Origin: an uncultured Oscillospiraceae bacterium
Lineage (GTDB): Bacteria; Bacillota_A; Clostridia; Oscillospirales; Oscillospiraceae
Length of the DNA stretch: 7,798 nucleotides
NCBI GenBank assembly: GCA_934589325.1
Contig: CAKTNU010000081.1
Coordinates: forward strand, 1 to 7,798
Reading direction: 5' to 3'
Numbering within the stretch: the first letter of the stretch is position 1; every line of letters starts with the position of its first letter. Positions 5,545 through 7,798 of the stretch are shown here, piece after piece. Below the pieces are notes generated by a model. The model was not told the origin of the DNA and did not search any database. It was given only the letters and a program-made list of their open reading frames with translations. The position numbers were made by a program, and so were the translations under genes.

Positions 5545-6801
5545 ATGCAGCGGGTATATATGTGTATCGACCTTAAATCCTTCTACGCCTCGGTCGAATG
5601 TACGGAACGTGGACTTGATCCGATGACGACAAAGCTCGTCGTCGCTGACCCGACACGCACCGAAAAGACGATATGTCTGGCCGTCAGTCCGGCGCTCAAG
5701 GCGCTCGGCATCAAAAACCGCTGCCGCGTATTTGAGATACCGCCTGGTCTGGATTACATTATGGCTCAGCCGCGCATGGCTCTGTATATAAAATACTCGA
5801 CCCGAATATATTCGGTCTACCTGCGGTATTTCTCGCCGCAGGATATCCACGTTTACTCGATAGACGAGGTATTCATCGACGTGAGCCGGTATCTGAAGGC
5901 TCTGTGCATGACTCCGCGTGAGCTCGCCAAGACTCTGCTGCGCGAAATCAAATCAGAGACAGGTCTGATCGCTACCTGCGGCATCGGCAGCAACCTGTAT
6001 CTGGCGAAAATCGCGCTGGATATCATCTCAAAGCGTTCACCTGATTTTATAGGCGAGCTCGACGAGCAGAGCTACCGGAGGCTGTTGTGGGATCACCGGC
6101 CGCTGAATGACTTCTGGCGCATAAGCCGCGGCATATCCGGCAGGCTTGAACGCCTCGGGATCCTTACGATGCGCGATATTGCATCCGCAAACGAAGATGT
6201 GCTGTATAAGACCTTCGGCATAGACGCGGAGCTCCTCATAGATCACGCCTACGGCCGTGAAACGGCAACAATAGCCGACATAAAGGCCTACAAGCCTAAA
6301 TCCTCCAGCATATCCAGCGGTCAAGTGCTGACACGTGACTATGCGCTTGACGAAGGCCGCATAATCGTGCGTGAGATGGCAGAGGCGCTGGGCTTTGAGC
6401 TGTTCGCCCGCGGTGATGTAACTGACAGCGTAAGCCTTATTCTTGGCTATTCGCAGTCCTCCGGCAGACCTTCGGTCCACGGCAGCATACGGCTCGACGC
6501 GGCCAGCTGTTCGATAAACGAGCTTATCGCGAGCGCCCAGACGGTGTATGAGCGTATTATGAATCCCGCCGCACCGATACGCCGGCTGACCGTCTGCTAC
6601 GGCAATCTGCACCGGGAGCCGGGGCAGCAGTATGATATGTTCAGCAGCCAGGCCGAACAGGAACGTGAGCGCCGGCTCCAGAGCGCCATGCTCGATATTA
6701 AGCGCAAGTACGGCAGCGGCAGTCTCCTTCGCTGCATGGATCTTCAGGAGAGTGCCACAGCAGTGGAGAGGTGCAGGCAGATAGGGGGTCATCGGGCATG
6801 A
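5545..6801 (+). CDS. Y-family translesion DNA polymerase (UmuC/DinB type)
   Basis: A 418-residue error-prone polymerase that copies past DNA lesions. Catalytic residues are in place: Asp9 in C-I-D-L-K-S-F-Y-A-S-V-E and Asp107-Glu108 in Y-S-I-D-E-V-F-I-D. The steric-gate position after Asp9 is Tyr14, as in UmuC rather than the Phe of E. coli DinB. A helix-hairpin-helix stretch (about 195-227) and a little-finger domain (about 255-350) follow. Q-Y-D-M-F at 362-366 is a good beta-clamp binding motif, with a charged helical tail after it. The length fits UmuC/YqjW-type Firmicutes polymerases. The ATG at 5545 has AGAGGAG 10 bases upstream. Its stop overlaps the YolD-like start as ATGA. No umuD or imuA lies beside it. 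A known SOS box is not visible, so how damage induces it is open. Confidence 0.95.
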   Translation: MQRVYMCIDLKSFYASVECTERGLDPMTTKLVVADPTRTEKTICLAVSPALKALGIKNRCRVFEIPPGLDYIMAQPRMALYIKYSTRIYSVYLRYFSPQDIHVYSIDEVFIDVSRYLKALCMTPRELAKTLLREIKSETGLIATCGIGSNLYLAKIALDIISKRSPDFIGELDEQSYRRLLWDHRPLNDFWRISRGISGRLERLGILTMRDIASANEDVLYKTFGIDAELLIDHAYGRETATIADIKAYKPKSSSISSGQVLTRDYALDEGRIIVREMAEALGFELFARGDVTDSVSLILGYSQSSGRPSVHGSIRLDAASCSINELIASAQTVYERIMNPAAPIRRLTVCYGNLHREPGQQYDMFSSQAEQERERRLQSAMLDIKRKYGSGSLLRCMDLQESATAVERCRQIGGHRA

Positions 6802-7127
6802 GAAGTAAAATGAGCCGTGCCGACAGAGCAAAACAGTTTATGCCGTTTGCAGCGCTCAAAGGCTATGAGGAGGCCATTGCAGAGCTGAACCTGGCACATG
6901 AACCGCGCATAACCCTCGGCGAGGATGCCGCTCAGGAGCTTGACTCCTGCCTTCATAATCTTTACCCCGGCGTACACGCTGCAATACGTTACTACAACGG
7001 CCGCATCTATGATACAGCCGTTGGGCGCATACAGGAGATCGATGAGGTAAATCGGCAGCTGCTTTTGTCCGGCATCCGTATCTGTTTCGGCGATATTGCG
7101 GCGCTAGAGATAGTATCGGATGTATAA
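6798..7127 (+). CDS. YolD-like protein, partner of the Y-family polymerase
   Basis: A 109-residue protein of the YolD-like family, small proteins encoded beside Y-family polymerases in Firmicutes and proposed to act as UmuD-like partners. The diagnostic block is R-A-K-Q-F-M-P-F-A-A-L-K-G-Y at about 9-22, right after the M-S-R-A-D segment. The rest predicts as a small beta-rich domain (Y-Y-N-G-R-I ... G-R-I-Q-E-I). The ATG at 6798 overlaps the polymerase stop as ATGA (6798-6801), so translation is coupled; GGGGG at 6784-6788 lies 9 bases before it. A GTG at 6771 is in frame but its GGAG is only 2 bases away. An ATG at 6810 is a third option. The partner role is known only by family context; no biochemical function is firmly assigned. 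Confidence 0.92.
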   Translation: MRSKMSRADRAKQFMPFAALKGYEEAIAELNLAHEPRITLGEDAAQELDSCLHNLYPGVHAAIRYYNGRIYDTAVGRIQEIDEVNRQLLLSGIRICFGDIAALEIVSDV

Positions 7128-7196
7128 TACAAAATTTCCTGGGAAAGCTATCCGTATAAAGTAAGTCTGAATCTGTCAGGCAGAACGGAGAGCCTT
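7128..7196. other. Intergenic gap before spoVAD
   Basis: These 69 bases would be expected to hold a forespore sigma-G promoter for spoVAD. GTATA at 7122-7126 fits a sigma-G -35, but the nearest -10-like word (CGTATAA, 7153-7159) is too far away, so none is called. TTTCC-TG-GGAAA at 7135-7146 is a short palindrome with no following T-run. A GGAG (7187-7190) lies 6 bases before the spoVAD ATG. Confidence 0.4.
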
Positions 7197-7798
7197 ATGA
7201 AGAAAACGGGCAGCACAGTAAAGCTGGCATCGCCCCCGGCGATAATCGCGTCTGCAAGCGTGGTCGGCGCGAAGGAAGGCGACGGGCCGCTCAGAGCGGG
7301 CTATGACTATATATCGAGCGATTCGTATTTCGGTGAAAAAACCTGGGAGAAGGCCGAGAGCAGCATGTTTCGCCGCTGCTTCACCACGGTATGCGACAAG
7401 GCGGCGCTCGCGCCGTCCGAGCTTGACTATATCCTAGCAGGCGATCTTCTGAATCAGTGTATTGGCTCGGCTTTTGCCCTTAAGGACAGCGGCGCACCGT
7501 ATTTCGGACTGTACGGTGCATGCTCGACAATGGCGGAATCGCTGCTGCTTGGCAGTGTGCTGGTTGACGGGGGTTACGCTTCAAACGTGGCGACAGGCGT
7601 ATCCAGTCACTACTGCACGGCGGAAAGGCAGTTTCGTATGCCTCTTGAGCACGGCAATCAGAGACCGCCGTCTGCCCAGTGGACTGCAACCGCCGCAGGG
7701 GCTATGGTGGTTTCCCAAAATGACAGCCAGCAGGAGCAGTTTATTGATGAAAGCGGCAGCCTTGTCAATATGAAGAATATATGTATAGAAAGCGGCAC
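7197..7798 (+). CDS. spoVAD: Stage V sporulation protein AD, SpoVAD (3' end outside window)
   Basis: The first 200 codons of spoVAD. SpoVAD is a thiolase-fold protein (FabH-like) of the spore inner membrane SpoVA complex that binds dipicolinic acid and helps move it into the developing spore and out at germination. Family features: S-V-V-G-A-K-E-G-D-G-P-L at 21-32, G-E-K-T-W-E-K-A-E at 46-54, G-D-L-L-N-Q-C-I-G-S-A-F at 82-93, G-L-Y-G-A-C-S-T-M-A-E-S at 104-115 (Cys109 at the thiolase cysteine position) and S-S-H-Y-C-T-A-E-R-Q-F-R at 136-147. The start aligns with the usual SpoVAD N-terminus and has GGAG at 7187-7190. The frame is open to the window end. The gene normally directly upstream in spoVA operons, spoVAC, is not here; YolD-like precedes by 69 bases. 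It identifies the host as a spore former by gene content. Confidence 0.95.
   Translation, partial: MKKTGSTVKLASPPAIIASASVVGAKEGDGPLRAGYDYISSDSYFGEKTWEKAESSMFRRCFTTVCDKAALAPSELDYILAGDLLNQCIGSAFALKDSGAPYFGLYGACSTMAESLLLGSVLVDGGYASNVATGVSSHYCTAERQFRMPLEHGNQRPPSAQWTATAAGAMVVSQNDSQQEQFIDESGSLVNMKNICIESG

Noticed and set aside
6037..6831. A 264-codon minus-strand open frame inside the polymerase gene
   Set aside because: It lies opposite a polymerase with all catalytic motifs intact and shows no recognisable family features.
7135..7146. TTTCC-TG-GGAAA palindrome as a terminator of the polymerase operon
   Set aside because: The loop would be only two bases and there is no following T-run; at most it is a protein-binding site.
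7462..7773. A 103-codon plus-strand open frame at the right edge
   Set aside because: It is out of frame with spoVAD, whose conserved blocks cover the same bases.
1..7798. CRISPR arrays, tRNA/rRNA genes, insertion sequences, phage or toxin-antitoxin genes
   Set aside because: No direct-repeat arrays, RNA gene signatures, transposase or integrase motifs were seen; the coding density is that of ordinary chromosome.

Overview
The window looks like the chromosome of an endospore-forming, Gram-positive Clostridia bacterium, most likely of the Oscillospirales/Ruminococcaceae type. The reasons are a clear SpoVAD at the right edge, NrdR, a DUF421-DUF4363 pair, a Y-family polymerase with a YolD-like partner, and strong AGGAGG-type ribosome binding sites. 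Genes are densely packed, with no gap over about 150 bases. I see no rRNA, tRNA, CRISPR array, insertion sequence or phage gene. The window cuts through a gene at each end.

Left block (1-2692, minus strand). Three genes sit head to tail and are almost certainly one operon: a NagB-family protein, phosphoglucosamine mutase GlmM, and a left-handed beta-helix protein resembling the acetyltransferase half of GlmU (cut by the window edge). GlmM (GlcN-6-P to GlcN-1-P) and a GlmU-like acetyltransferase (GlcN-1-P to GlcNAc-1-P) are consecutive steps towards UDP-GlcNAc and peptidoglycan. The NagB-family member lacks several residues needed for normal GlcN-6-P deaminase activity, so it may do something else.

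Middle block (2767-4294). A divergent, overlapping pair on the plus strand encodes a DUF421 (YetF-type) membrane protein and a small DUF4363 membrane-anchored protein. It converges on nrdR (minus strand, ribonucleotide reductase repressor) with no spacer: the two stop codons form the palindrome TGATCA. nrdR has its own good sigma-A promoter.

Right block (4378-7127). A winged-helix DNA glycosylase-like protein of the AlkZ/YcaQ (HTH_42) superfamily with a Q-A-Q motif (minus) is divergent from a Y-family translesion polymerase with a clamp-binding motif and its YolD-like partner (plus, coupled by an ATGA overlap). The 141-base intergenic region has a well-formed promoter for the polymerase. Its -10 (ATTATAAT) is a perfect palindrome and could fire in both directions, and it is framed by two AGATA-type inverted repeats. 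This reads as a DNA-damage repair/tolerance cassette and is the most system-like part of the window.

Right edge (7197-7798). spoVAD starts here and runs off the end. It belongs to the spore dipicolinic-acid channel, and unusually spoVAC is not directly upstream.
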